This document shows positions 1 through 10,995 of a stretch of 64,000 bases of DNA, piece after piece. Source of the DNA: Brachypodium distachyon (taxonomy: Eukaryota > Streptophyta > Magnoliopsida > Poales > Poaceae); NCBI RefSeq assembly GCF_000005505.3, contig NC_016131.3, forward strand, positions 39,098,855-39,162,854. Reading direction: 5' to 3'. Position 1 is the first letter of the stretch. Every line of letters begins with the position of its first letter. Under the pieces are notes generated by a model that saw only the letters and a program-made list of their open reading frames with translations, ran no database searches and was not told the origin of the DNA. The position numbers and the translations under genes are program-made.

Positions 1-885
1 CAGGGCGCGTTCGCCCAACCTTTAGATGAAGCGGCCCAGAGCGGCAGCGCAGCCGTTGAGGCGCTGGACATCCTTCACCTTGCAGGGAGCCTCCATTTTC
101 TCGATAGCTTCTATCTTATGTGGGTTGGCTTGTATCCCCCTGTGTGAAACCAAGAAACCCAGAAGCTGGCCCAAGTTTACACCGAAGGTGCACTTCTCAG
201 GGTTCAACTTGAGTTTGATCCTGCGGAGGTTATCAAACGTCTCCCGCAAGTCATCAATCAGCGAGTCCCCGTGCTTTGACTTGATGACGATATCATCCAT
301 GTAGGCCTCCACGTTGCGGCCTAGCTGGGGTCCCAAACACTCCCGCAACGCACGCTGGAATAATGAGCCCAGGTTCTTCAACCCGAAAGGCATGCATACA
401 TAACAGTAGCAGCCAACCGGGGTGATGAACGCCGTTTTCTCCTCTTCTTCGACAGCCATCTTAATTTGATGGTAGCCGGAAAAAGCATCTAAAAAGCACA
501 GCAAATTACACCCAGCAGTGGAATCAACTATTTGATCGATACGGGGTACAGGGAAAGGATCCTTCGGACATGCACAGTTAAGATCAGTAAAATCTACACA
601 CATGCGAAGCTTATTTCCCGCCTTGGGTACTACTACAGGGTTAGCTAACCAAGTGGGGTACAGAACTTCCTTGATAGCCCCCGCAGCTTTGAGCTTATCG
701 ACCTCTTGCTTGATGAAATCCTTGCACTCCTGCGCTTGCCGGCGGATCTTCTGCTTGACGGGGCGGGCGTCCGGACGCACCGTGAGTCGATGCTCGATCA
801 CCTCCCTAGGGACTCCGGGAAGGTCCGACGGCTCCCAAGCGAACACGTCGGCATTCTCCCGGAGGAAAGTGATGAGGGCGCTTTC
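1..885 (-). pseudogene. T1 reverse transcriptase (partial, cut by window edge)
   Basis: This is the polymerase that copies element RNA into DNA inside the virus-like particle. Visible motifs are the N-terminal LNPVVVPK-like strand (seen as LANPVVVPK), the FLDAFSGYHQI core with the first catalytic Asp, MPFGLKN, and AYMDDIVIKSK with the catalytic YMDD. The frame is open from just after a TAG at 886-888 to a stop near position 22; homology with T3 continues past that stop. The TAG separates it from the protease frame and is found at the same place in T3. RT identity is secure. Activity is not expected. Confidence 0.9.
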
Positions 886-1689
886 CTATTTGGCGGTGAG
901 GTGCGCACCGACAGTGACGGTGCGTTCCTCATCGTTGGCCTGGAGGGGCAGCCTCTTCACCTTGGTGGCCTCCTCCTTGAGCTGCTGGTCCTTGCTGGGG
1001 CATGAGCTCGAGCCTGCGCCTCCCCCGTCAAGCTCTTGCGGGGCAGCGCGGGCCTTCTTCGTTGCCGGGCCATCACCCGACGAGTCTTCATCTCCGGCAA
1101 CGTCCTCGTCACCGGCGTCGGCTGCGGCGGCGGCCCTGACGACCTCGCCAACACACCAGGCAGCTAACTTGAGGTCGCACTTGATGGAGAGGACTCCGTA
1201 CACGGACGGCATCTTCATCACGCCGTAGGCGCAATGCATCGCCGCCATGAACTTGATCAGCGCTGACCGACCAAGGATCCCGTTGTAGGGCAACGGGGTG
1301 TGCGCCATGTCGAACACCATGTGCTCGGTCCTGAACGCTTCGCGGGACCCGAAGGTTACCGGCAGCGTGATGTGCCCCAAGGGGCGCATGATCCCGGGGT
1401 TCACTCCCCGGAACGGGTCAGTGGGCCTCAGCTGCTCCACCGGCAATTGCAGCTTCTCCACTCACCTGGCGGACAGGAGGTTTAGCCCCGCTCCGTTGTC
1501 CACCAGGACCTTGGTCACCGTCATGTTGGTGATGATCGGTGAGACCACGAAGGGTATGACCCCTGAACCTAGCTGCCGCGCTGGGTGATCATCGGCGCTG
1601 AAGGTGCTCGGCACGTGCGACCACCTCAGTGGCAGCTGCGGCTCTGCGTCCGGCAACAGCGCGCACACGTCGCGGGTGCGGCGCTTCAT
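886..1689 (-). pseudogene. T1 aspartic protease region
   Basis: This domain would cut the Gag-Pol precursor. The motif VDNGAGLNLLSA carries the catalytic Asp in the D-N-G-A form shared with T3. The downstream segment FRGVNPGI...GHITLPVTFG and the flap-like HTPLPYNGILGR match the fold order of retroviral-type proteases. A stop at 1462-1464 follows LSAR, where T3 is open. A long Ala/Asp/Lys-rich linker runs from about 1150 to 890 and leads to the TAG before RT. The linker is low in sequence constraint between T1 and T3. Confidence 0.85.
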
Positions 1690-3659
1690 CGCGGCATGAG
1701 ATGGAAGAGCGTAAGCTCCCCCATGGATGCAGGCGATGCCGCGGGGCTCTTGGAAGCCTGGCTCGTCGCCTCCAGTGCAGTCGGACTCGCGCTGCTCCTT
1801 AGCACGAGACCTATCCCGTCCCCGAGGAGGGTGCTCCTTGCCGGCGCGGGCCTAGTCGCGTCCCCACTGAGCTTCTTCCCTATCGGCTCCGCCGCCGGCA
1901 GGCTTTGGCCTTGCTCTGGGGTCGTTCAGGCAATCCTGGGAGCGATACTGAATGTCGCCGCAGTTGAAGCAGGCGCCGGCCGCTTTGCGCTCCTCGTGGC
2001 GCTGCTCGCGCCGCTGTTTGATACCCTGCAGGATGCGGCAGTCCTGCGCGTCGTGGGTAGAGTTGGCGTGGATGGGGCAGCAGGACGCGTTGCCCTGTTT
2101 GCCGGCAGACCTGCCTCTGGGCGAGGCCTTCTTTGCGGGCCTCGCGGTAGCCCTCGACTCCGCAGCGAGGACTTGCTTCCCACTGCGCTTGTGGGAACTC
2201 TTCTTCTGCGAACCCTCTCCTGGGCTCGAGGCAGCTTTAGTTGCAAGTTCGGGCGCTAAGCGCCCTTCCTCGGCCATGGCACACTTGGGCGCCAGGGCGT
2301 ACAGATCCTGCGTCGTCCGGATCTGATGCGTGCTCAACTTCTCGCGCATCTTGGGGTCGCGGATGTTGATGGCGAAGGTGTTGATGATGGCGGCAGCCTC
2401 CGCTTCCGGAATGGAGTAGGAGAGGTTTGAGAAGCGGTTGACGAAGCTCCGCAACCTCTCCCCTGGCTTCTGCACCACGGTGTGCAGCTCCGCCATGGTT
2501 CCCGGACGCTTGTAGCTGCCCTGGAACGCGCTCACAAACTACTCGCGTAGGTCCGCCCAAGTGGCGTTGGACACAGCAGGCAGGTTGAGCAGCCAGGTTC
2601 TCGCTGATCCCTTTAGGACCATCGGGAACCAGTTGGCTCTGACCTTGTCGTCGACGCCGATGGCATGCATCCCCAACGTGTAGGTCAGGAGGAAATCCTT
2701 GGGATTCACGGTACCATCGTACGTATCGAGAGCGGGCGCTCGGAACTTGTGGGGCCTTGTCACCCGCCGCAGCTCGCGCGTGAACGCAGTGCAGCCGTCC
2801 TCGGGGCCCAGAGGAGCATCCTCCTGCTCCTGTGGGCGTTGGCGCTGTACCTCGCACCGGCGCCAGCGCTCCAGGCACTGACGCAGATCCTCCTGTTGGC
2901 AGGCATTCAAGATGCCGCGCGCGTCACCTCGCGTGACGGTGGGTGACGAGTCCGAGGACCCCTCCGGGTCCCTGCCTCCCGGGCCTCCCTGCGGGGGAGG
3001 GTTTTCCCCTTGCCGCGATGCGCGCGGCGCGTCTCCGCGCCACGGGTTCTGCCCGCGGCCTGAGCCTGCCGGGCCGCCCCCGCCCTGTGGCTGTTGGGCG
3101 GCAAGCGCAAGGAGCGCATCCAGCTCCGCGCTCCAGGCCTCGTGTGCCGGCGTGCCCTGCTGCGGCTCGTACCGCACCATGACCCACGCAGCTATGATGG
3201 CTTCCGCCGGGGTTTGGGCTGGGGGAACCCGATTCTCCGACGGGCTACCCTCCGCCCTATCCCCGGGCGCACCCGGGTGTGTGGGTTGCGACCCCGTCGG
3301 CGTTGCTCGCGACGCAGTGTGCTCGTGGCGCAGCTGACGCTGCACGTCCTCGGCCCGCGATTCGACTCGCTGGCCGGCGCGGGCGGCACCGTGGCTGCTC
3401 GCGCGACTGGCCCTGGCACTGGGAGCCGCCGGCCCCCTCAGCCGGTTGTCTGCCGACGGCCGAGGAGGTGGGGGTGCCAGCTGCGACTGCTGCGCTCGTG
3501 AGGGTTCAGGATTTTCGCGTCGTGTGATCGCGTGTGTGCCGCTGGGGCTTCACGCGGATCGATCCAGGGGTCACCAGCCCGTTGGGAGGCATGGTGGTTG
3601 GCTCTGTCATCGAGGAAGACGAGGCCGATATTGGTGTAGACGTCGCCGCCGGTGGTCAC
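1690..3659 (-). pseudogene. T1 gag (capsid and zinc knuckle), broken
   Basis: This encodes the structural protein of the particle. A Pro/Gly-rich N-terminal part lies near 3345-2900, followed by a retrotransposon capsid segment (about 2800-2300, with TYDGTVNPKDFLL and later MREKL). A nucleocapsid part follows near 1990, with CFNCGDIQYRSQDC. In that knuckle the expected His is Tyr, which fits a C-to-T change and should weaken zinc binding. A TAG at 2539-2541 interrupts REF within the capsid and looks like a lost Gln codon. The N-terminal frame (3659-3438) is joined to the rest by a frame change. Confidence 0.8.
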
Positions 3660-3680
3660 CGGCGAGCTCTCCTCACGCGC

Positions 3681-3699
3681 CCCCTAACTTACGCGCCAG
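3681..3699 (-). other. T1 primer binding site
   Basis: Directly inside the LTR end the minus strand reads TC then TGGCGCGTAAGTTAGGGG. TGGCGC is the usual start of primer sites in Tat/Athila-type elements. The tRNA was not identified. Confidence 0.6.
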
Positions 3700-3700
3700 A

Positions 3701-4575
3701 TGTCGTAGCACGGGGCTTTGACACCGGGGATGCACGGGCAGCCCCTTTTTAGGTTCGGTAGAGGGCGACGGGGATCGCTCCGGCGATTGCCGGCGAGCTG
3801 ATGCGTGGCCTGAAAAAGCGCTATGAACACATGCACGCACGTTTTACCCAGGTTTGGGTCACCCGGAGGTGTAAAACCCTACGTCCTGCTTGTCTGAGCT
3901 CGTATTATCGAAAGATTGAGTGCTTACAAGTTGCCAAGGGAGGGTCCCCGGGTGCTCTCTTTTTGGCTAAGTGCTCCTTGCTACTCTGGGCTAGGGCTAG
4001 TAGTGAACTGTGACTTACTCCAACGCAAAAACCGAACCATCCAACCCCTTTGACCGCTGGCGGGGGTCCGCCTCTTATAGCCAAGGGGATACCACAGGTG
4101 CCACGGTGCATGGATTACAAGTGGCGAGCAGGGAGCTTGGGCAGCTCCTCCTCGGTGCGCTGGCAGACATGCAAGAGCGCTAGCCCCACGACTAGGGGTC
4201 TAATACCCTATAAACTAGCTCTGGGCAGCCACTGTTTGCCTGACTAGACGGATAACCCCCCTCTTGTCGGCTCATTAAATACGCCTCACTCCTTGTCCTG
4301 ACAAACCCTGCACGCTGGGCGCCCGCCGCGCGCCCACGTGGCGCCGCAGTCGTGCTTACTCGGCCCCGCCCTCGCAGCGGAAACCTGCACCCGGGAGCGC
4401 CCCTCCCGGCAAGTACCTTTCCGGCAGGTGCCCAGGCGGGAATTCTCCCCCGAAGCCCCGCTAGCCCTGCCGAGCGGCTTGTATACTGCCGCCCGGGGTG
4501 TGACCCTCCTGAGAAGCAGGCGAGGTGACCGGCGCGTCGTGCAGTGGTGGCACCCTGGGTGCCACTGGTGCGACA
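3701..4575 (-). repeat. T1 5' LTR (875 bp)
   Basis: On the minus strand the LTR runs from TGTCGCACC to GCTACGACA, giving TGTCG/CGACA short inverted ends. It aligns along most of its length with the LTRs at 48305-49178 and about 60510-61370, which are in plus orientation. It carries a TATA-like box at 4071-4080 and a near-perfect U5 palindrome at 3780-3793. The boundary at 4575 was set by the point where similarity to the S-type LTR (62455 onward) begins. Confidence 0.85.
4071..4080 (-). promoter_or_regulatory. T1 LTR TATA-like box
   Basis: The minus strand reads CTATAAGAGG. It lies at the same place as GTATAAAAGG in the sister LTRs (48836 and 61041), so it is the degraded core promoter of this family. 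Confidence 0.65.
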
Positions 4576-4848
4576 TGCACAGAGTCGAGGAGTGCGTCTA
4601 GACGACTTGTATCTAAGTTGGGCGGTCTCTCCTTGGCTCCCCCTCCTGGTCCTTTATATATGCAGGAACCCAGGTCTAAGGGAGAGTCCAAGTCGGTTAC
4701 AATGAGGGAATATACTCTAATTAATTTTCCTTGTCTTGAGTCGCAAGATTTGGCATGTAGACTCCTGGAGTCGTAGTAGGCTTCCTTGTGGGCCCCCAGG
4801 GTGGCTGTACCGAGTATGCTTGAGTCGAGTACGTGGTTAGTCATAACC
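4576..4848 (-). repeat. S-type LTR remnant (3' LTR of S1)
   Basis: This 273-bp stretch matches the right half of the LTR at 62245-62724 in the same orientation, with small differences. It includes TATATAAAGG on the minus strand (4651-4660). The rest of the LTR was displaced by T1. The right end reads ATAACC where the other copy reads ATAACA, so the terminal TGTT of this copy has lost its first base. Confidence 0.8.
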
Positions 4849-6390
4849 TCGTTACTAGCTCCCAAGTGCCTGGTTGAGTCGAAGACTTGACTAGGGACTT
4901 TTCCCGTAAAGAATGAATCCAGTTTGCTGCTGAGCCATCTGCATAGTGCCGCAGACTTGAAGTTTCATCGATTTGTGCTTCGAATGAGAATTATTTTCGA
5001 CCCAGAGAGTGTCTGATCTGATGCTTTAGTGCTTGATTGTTAAGTAACAGTTTCACAATATGATTTGGTAGCGGAACAATTGGATGAGTAGGAGTCATAG
5101 GGATATATGCTTCATGTGCCCAGATACTCGAGAAGTCGAGTCCAGTTAATCACTCTCGAGCGAATACAACACTTGCTTTCATCAGCATTCGAGTCCCCGA
5201 GCTCGAACCTGGCGACTGGCGAATTTCGACTTAGCCTGCTGGGGTCTTATAGATTCAAATTCCAGTACTCAACTCGTTCGTCAAGATTGTATGTACTGGA
5301 AATACGCAGCTGGTACGTTTCCAGGCCCTATAGGAAGCCTACGGGTCTTATCTTCATGTAATGAACATGGTTGTAGGGAGCAACCCTTAAGTGAGAATTA
5401 CTACTGGAGAGATGCAGTCGATGCATATCCAGGCTTAACTTTTAGGACTTACCCTCACACAATGACTATGGATTCGACTGGAATAACGTAGCTGGTACGA
5501 TTCCAGGCCCGATAGTGAACTTTCGGGTCTTATCTTCATGCAATGAGCATGGTTTGCTGAAATAACGTAGCTGGAACGATCCATGAGACTTATCGTCATG
5601 CAATGAGCATGGATTAACTAGAGCAATGCAGCTGCTGCGGCTCCAGGCTCTTTGGACGAAATCCAAGAGACTTACTATTATGCGAATGAGCATAAACAAC
5701 CAAGGTGACGCGGCTGGTGCGACTCAATTGAGTCGATTATATGAAATCGACTGTTTTGTGTCAGGGTCATTACCCTGTTTTTACTGTTGTAAGTAAAGAG
5801 CAAACAATAGCTGACTGTATGAAGTCTTTAACCAATATAAACCAACAGTCGGTTAGTTAGCGACTCGAATGAGAGTCTTTATATTCACAGTCGAGACTCA
5901 AGACGAGTTTCAACATTTATGATAAACTCCGTCATCCTGTATGAATGGTAGTTTCGAGTCATGATATTCGAGTCAGACTTCATCATTGATGACTTACCTG
6001 TTGGAGGTGAAGAGCCGTTTGGTCAGCCGATGTGACTGGATGCACAACCTAGCCTGACAGGTAGGCGCACTGTAGGCGTGCGTCAGTGGAGAAACGATCA
6101 CACTTCACGTAATAAGAGACACAATGATGATCTCATTGATTCTCGCGCCCACGAAGTAAGCAGTTATTTTCATCCTTGTCGTTTCATATTCCGGTTGATG
6201 CGGAACACGTGGCCACGAACGGGATCGTGCGTGTTGGATTTTTTGCCAAGGTAAGGATAAAAACGGAGGTAGGGTAAATTAGTTTAACCCTTCTTCCTCC
6301 CCGCACCTAGAGCTTAAGCGCCCAAGGTTTTAGCTTCCATAGCCAAAACCCTTCGTGTTCCCTGACAAGAATGTCTTTCGACCCAGTAAA
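4849..6390. other. Non-coding stretch between S-type LTR and aORF
   Basis: No supported gene. It holds a block of degenerate tandem repeats (about 5290-5740). From about 6180 to 6390 it holds the presumed 5' leader of the aORF, with ATAAAAACGG at about 6257 as a weak TATA candidate. The remainder is AT-balanced unique-looking sequence. Confidence 0.6.
5290..5740 (+). repeat. Degenerate tandem repeats, about 60-85 bp unit
   Basis: About six imperfect units are visible. They are marked by recurring words such as AACGTAGCTGGTACGATTCC, GGGTCTTATCTTCATG and CAATGAGCATGG. Unit length varies because of indels. The third and fourth units (about 5479-5620) are the most alike. Confidence 0.7.
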
Positions 6391-9300
6391 ATGGGGAAGA
6401 GCAAGAAGAGCGCGGAAGCTTGGCCGCTGTCCTCCGTGGATCGCGAGAGGGTGGCCGAAATGCAAGAGGAAGGGTTGCTGTCCCCGCGGCCTGGGCATGT
6501 GCATTTTCCCAGCGAGGAGGTAATCCCTCGCCCCATGCATGCAGAGCAAGTGGTGCATTACGATTTCATCACCCGCGGCTTAGCATTCCCAATCCATCAT
6601 TTCCTTCGTAGCTCGCTTTTGGCCTACAGGCTCCAACTTCGTAATCTTTCTCCAAACTCCTATCTCCACATTGCGTGCTTTGTGATGCCGTGTGAATGCT
6701 TTCATGGTATAAACCCACACCTGGGTCTTTGGAAGAGAATGTTCACAATCCGGCGCCAAGGCAAGGATCGATTGGATGTGTGGACATCAAAACTCAGGAA
6801 GATGCCAAATTCTTCAACCTCCGAGCGAGGGAATCACTTTCTCGATGGAAATTGAGATGGTTTTATGTCATGGATGTGCCGGCCGAAGGGCGTGGCTTCA
6901 GTCTCCCTGAATTCTCCGTGACAGCTTTGGTGAACAAGACGACGGCCTGGAGTCATAAGTTAGGCGGAACAGAGGGCGAAGAGGCCGAGACTCTGATGGC
7001 CCAAGTCTTGTCTCTCATGAGACTCCTCAGCTGAAGGTGACTGGAATTCACCTCATTGCTGCTTTTATCCCGAGAAGAATCCAGCCTCTGCAAGCTCGTG
7101 CTCATCCCATGTGGGCATATCAAGGGGTTCGTGACCCGACCCGGATTAGTACCGTGGAATTTTGTTCGACTGAAGTGTGTCGACGGGTTCAACGGCTCAC
7201 TGACTTGGGTAAGTCAGAGCCATGCGAGATTGACCCTCCAATGGCTTCCTATGGACCTAACAGGCCCTGCGAAAAGGTAATCATCGAGGCTTCTAACAAA
7301 CCTTGCAGTCTTGACATGAATTGTTTCTAATCATACGTTTTGATTCCAGGGACCTGACAATGAGCCAAGACACGTTTCTCCACCGGCAAAGAAGCGCGGC
7401 AGAGAAGATGATAATCCGCCGGTACAGACCCGACCAACAGGCGCGAGGGACCCGAATATCGAGCTGTCGGTGTCTCCTGCGTTCGAGAGAACTAAGTCCG
7501 ACAGGCCCGTTGCGGCTCGTCGTTTTGGCCTTCTTGCTCGATTCAACCGTGGCAGGTGAGCACTTTGGTGATCCTATTTCAGCATTCTAGAGATTTTATT
7601 GAACCTCTAAATGTTCTTGCTCAGCCATACTAGTGGCTCAGTCGAGGGCAAAAAGGCTCCCAAGACTCAATCGACTGGTCAGGACTCGAAAGGGTCGGAC
7701 CAGCCGACTAAGGAAAAGGCAGCTCACGCCGAAGGAGCCTCAGCGGATAATCCTTCTGAAATGAGTAGAGGGAGTCGACCAGATGAGTCGACCATTCCTC
7801 AAGCGAAGACTCCTGCATCGAGTCAGCATGTGAGCAAATTTGTCTTTTGTTGTTGTTTTTGCCTCCCGGTGGGAGTGATGCTCAAGAAATAACTTGAGAC
7901 TACTATTTGTTTTTAGCCGATCATCCGCTCCATGACAACTCTTATTGAAGAGTTCGAGGAGACGAAGGCAGAGCGGGAGCGACTTCGAGCGGAGCTGGAT
8001 CAGTATCGTCAAGAGCTGAAGGAAGCAGCTGTCGAAAAGAGTCGTCTCCAGCAACGTATTGATTCCCGTCTTTCCGCGGAGAAAGAGCGAGAAAAGATTT
8101 AGATCGAGCGATTCGAAAGTGCTACTCGATCTGTTGTTGGTGAGCGTTTGTGTCTATCACACAGGGGGCTTTACCTTCGAGTGCAAAGTTTGACTGTTGC
8201 TCTATCCTTTTACAGGAGTTCTTGATGCCTCTGCTGAGGTTCAATTTAATAAGAAAAGCCAGAGGTTCAATGAGGCTTTAGAGAACGTCAAAGTTATCAA
8301 CGTCGAAGCCAAAGGCAAGCTCCGGCAGGTGATGAAGATTCTGACAACTGTAATCAGGAAAATGTTTCCTGATGGGTCAGTGCCGGAGTCGTTGAACGGG
8401 CTCATCGACTTCTTTACTGCGAGTCAAGACCCGATAGAGAAGTACTGCCAGCATCAATCGATGACCAACGTTGAGTTATTCTTCACGCTTGCTCTTGTGC
8501 GTGGTGCTGAGGAAGACACTCTCCGTCGAGTAGCCTCTCAATTGACTCGATCGAGGGCAGGCGACACGATCAGCCTAGGGCCCTTTATGGAAAAAGGCAA
8601 AGAGTTGGCTGAGGTCTCATTGCAGCAACCTCGTAGATCAATCGAGGAGATAAACCTAGCTTCATCTGGTGGCCCAGAGGTGGGCGATCTTTCACTAGAT
8701 ATTTTCAATTCTCTTTCTTCCTTGTGAATCTTCTTCTTCTGTTCTTTTGCTTTGTAAAGAACTGCTCTAGCTGAGCCCTTTTGGAAAGAAATCCAAGGTC
8801 TTTATCTCCATCCCTGAAGGAGTTTTTAGGATAAATGATGAGGTAACTTGAGTCTTTTTTCGCGCAGAGGGTAAAAGGACAATCAAGTCACCCGGTTCCA
8901 GCTGCAAAGACAGCCTCTCCCAACGATGTTCTAGCCAACCCTAGTGGAAAGGGTCAAGCTGAGATGACTCTGTCCCTAGAGCAGTTGCAAGAAGTTGAGG
9001 CTCGGTTCTCTAAGCTGAAGCGTGACACGCTGGGTGACACTCAAAGTAGCAAGTCCAGCCTGAAAGTTGCAACCAACCGGGAGGAGTTTGTCTTTGGAGA
9101 ATTTCGTAACCTGAGCAGTCAAATCCAAGGTATAGGTTCTCAGGAATTTGCCTTCCATGTCGGTTTGTAAAGTAATCTTATCGTCTTCTGTGCAGTTGTT
9201 CGCTTTGACCCTGATGATGAGAAGGTCAGAGTGAATGCTGCAATTCAGGCTTGCCGAGCTCATGACCCATCACCCTTTTGGCTAGATCAGTCGAGGAGCT

Positions 9301-9575
9301 ACGACTTGATGCTGTTGATCGAGCGGATCAAACAGGTCAAGAGGTACTTCACTTCCTGCCGTGACATGCTAGCTTCGACTCATCGGGCTTTATGGCCACG
9401 GGAGAAGGTGCCTCCTGGACTTGGCAGCCTGATGGTGAAGTTTCACGGCAAGGAGAAAATGAAGGAATTGGTTCGACTCCAACTGGTGAAGGGTGCCCAG
9501 ATTGCCCTCGCATTTGTGCGAGTCAACTGCCCAGAGTTGGATTTCTGGCGAGTTGCTACCCTGCTTTTTTTTTAA
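6391..9575 (+). pseudogene. Antisense aORF of S1, spliced (Transposase_28-like), copy 1
   Basis: Seven exon-like blocks: 6391-7276, 7350-7555, 7625-7829, 7917-8139, 8216-8679, 8868-9129 and 9196-9575. Introns of 66-188 nt all start GT and end AG, and joining the blocks keeps one frame across every junction. The N-terminal block (RGLAFPIHHFLRSS, PNSYLHIACFV) resembles the plant family catalogued as putative gypsy-type transposon (PF04195). Then come a Ser/Pro-rich linker, a coiled coil (exon 4), and two C-terminal modules (exon 5; exons 6-7). Breaks are two frameshifts in exon 1 (about 6765 and 7010) and TAG at 8100-8102. The start MGKSKK was chosen as the first Met of the homologous frame. 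The role is unknown. It runs antisense to the host element. Confidence 0.75.
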
Positions 9576-9720
9576 ATGGAACAATATGGCTTGCGAGTCG
9601 AATTCTGAGTACTCCCGGTGGGAGTGTCTCGCAATATAAATAACCGAGTGCGGACTCGAGCGTACTAACCAGCGCAAAAGATTTTCCCTGTTCATTAGCA
9701 CTTAAGTATCATGGGAAGAG

Positions 9721-10308
9721 ATGGGTTCCTCCGACGCACTCGAGGTTATGCATATCCGTTTGGGACATGTTGAATACCAACTTGCGCAAGCACGGGAGGA
9801 GATCTCCTTGCTTAAGTCGGAGAATCGGGCCGCATCGGGTCGAGAAGATTTCCTTCTTGGGGAAATCATGAAGCTGAGTTCTGATTTGCGAGGTAACGGC
9901 TGATTCCTCTACTTGAAATTGTTGGGTCAACTGAATTTTGACTGACTTGGATGCGCCATCTTTTGCAGATATGATGCCAGAACCATATGTTGCAGATATG
10001 ATGCTTTAGCACAGTCTGGTTCAATGACCCCATCCTTCTGGTCAAACCGCGACAAGGGTTATACCCTTGCACTGATGCAAGATCGAGTTGCAAGAGCTGT
10101 GGTCTGCCTGAAGTCCTGCAGCCACTCCTTGACTGAGGTGCACCATAACTTGTTTCCGGAGCTTCCTATTCCCGTGGACCTTAAGGGATTGATCGAGAGA
10201 TTTTGCGAAGGAGCACTGGTGAGGGGGGCTACGCATGAACAATTGGTGGAGAGGGCTGTTCTAGCCCTCTCGTTTGTTCGGCTTCGCGACTTCGCTACCC
10301 CTCATTAA
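9721..10308 (+). pseudogene. Extra copy of the aORF C-terminal module
   Basis: A coiled-coil exon (9721-9892), a GT-AG intron (9893-9968) and a second exon ending at 10308 repeat the layout of exons 6 and 7 of the preceding aORF. Shared features are an LKSEN/LKRD-type coil, P-S-x-F-W followed by a basic helix, a proline-rich turn, and an ALxFVR helix near the end. The joined frame meets a stop near 10006, so this copy is broken. It is a local duplication of about 0.9 kb. Whether it was ever spliced to the main ORF is unclear. Confidence 0.6.
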
Positions 10309-10739
10309 ATCTAGACTCTCTGCATTTGACTCCCTCCGGTGTTCCAAACGATGCTTAGCTTGGACCAATTTACGACATGATGGAGAACACGGCACGTCAG
10401 CTGGTGACTCTTATGGCTTTGGAGTAGAGTAGTCTTCGATATCCGTTAAAGATATAGGCGTAGTTGCCTTGATTGTATTTTTACCGGGTGCACGACCAGC
10501 GCTCCCGGTGGGAGTAGCCCCCGGGTCTGTGAATGACTGGTTTGCAGTCATGTGGGGACCCAAATACTTTGAAATCCTTTGTAACTGGAAGCTGCTAGCA
10601 TCTTTGAAAGAGGTCGTACCTTTTGTTCTGTAACTTCTTTGATCTTGTATGAGAAACATCATGATCCCAATTTTGGATACTTGGAAATTGCCAACCGTTG
10701 AACGATTTTTGCTGATGTTCGTTACGAGATAACCCGTGA
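10309..10739. other. Spacer with no gene
   Basis: I see no coding sequence. A CTCCCGGTGGGAG inverted repeat lies at 10502-10514, matching copies at 7863, 9612 and (reverse) about 62870. The stretch ends where the 52-bp repeats begin. Confidence 0.6.
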
Positions 10740-10995
10740 ATGTCAGGTGCGTCCAATGAGAAGATTAGGGTTGATTGGAAGCAGCCCCTGAGTGTCGGGT
10801 GCGTGGAATGACAAGTTTAGGGTCGATTAGACGCAGCCCCCGAGTGTCGGGTCCGTCCAATGACAAGTTTATGGTCGATTGGACACAGCCCCAGAGTGTC
10901 CGGTGCGTCCAATGACAAGTTTAGGGTCGATTGGACGTAGCCCCCGAGTGTCGGGTGTGTCCAATGACAAGTTTAGTGTCGGGTGCGTCCAATGA
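10740..10995 (+). repeat. 52-bp minisatellite, left part (about 5 units)
   Basis: The unit contains GTGCGTCCAATGACAAGTTT and GGGTCGATTGGACGCAGCCC, then CCGAGTGTCGG. About five units are seen here. The array is cut by a solo LTR at 10996 and continues at 13939. Confidence 0.9.

Larger units (their letters stand above)
1..4575 (-). mobile_element. T1: Tat-type Ty3/gypsy retrotransposon, 5' half
   Basis: Read on the minus strand this is LTR (4575-3701), primer site, gag, protease and reverse transcriptase. The window edge cuts it inside RT, so RNase H, integrase and the 3' LTR lie outside to the left. The same protein order and about the same LTR length recur in T2 and T3 of this window. Its LTR interrupts a different LTR whose remnant starts at 4576, so T1 inserted into S1. 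Gag and pol carry several in-frame stops, so this copy cannot make a full polyprotein. Confidence 0.9.

Noticed and set aside
602..1228. Plus-strand frames opposite T1 pol and PR
   Set aside because: Antisense shadows of the RT and protease coding strand.
6391..6855. Reading the Transposase_28 label as evidence of a DNA transposase
   Set aside because: The family name is historical. No DDE or other transposase catalytic motif is visible.
6391..10308. Treating the S1 aORF as a host gene because it has introns
   Set aside because: Homologues occur inside T2 and at the window edge, it lies antisense next to an LTR, and it carries frameshifts and a stop.
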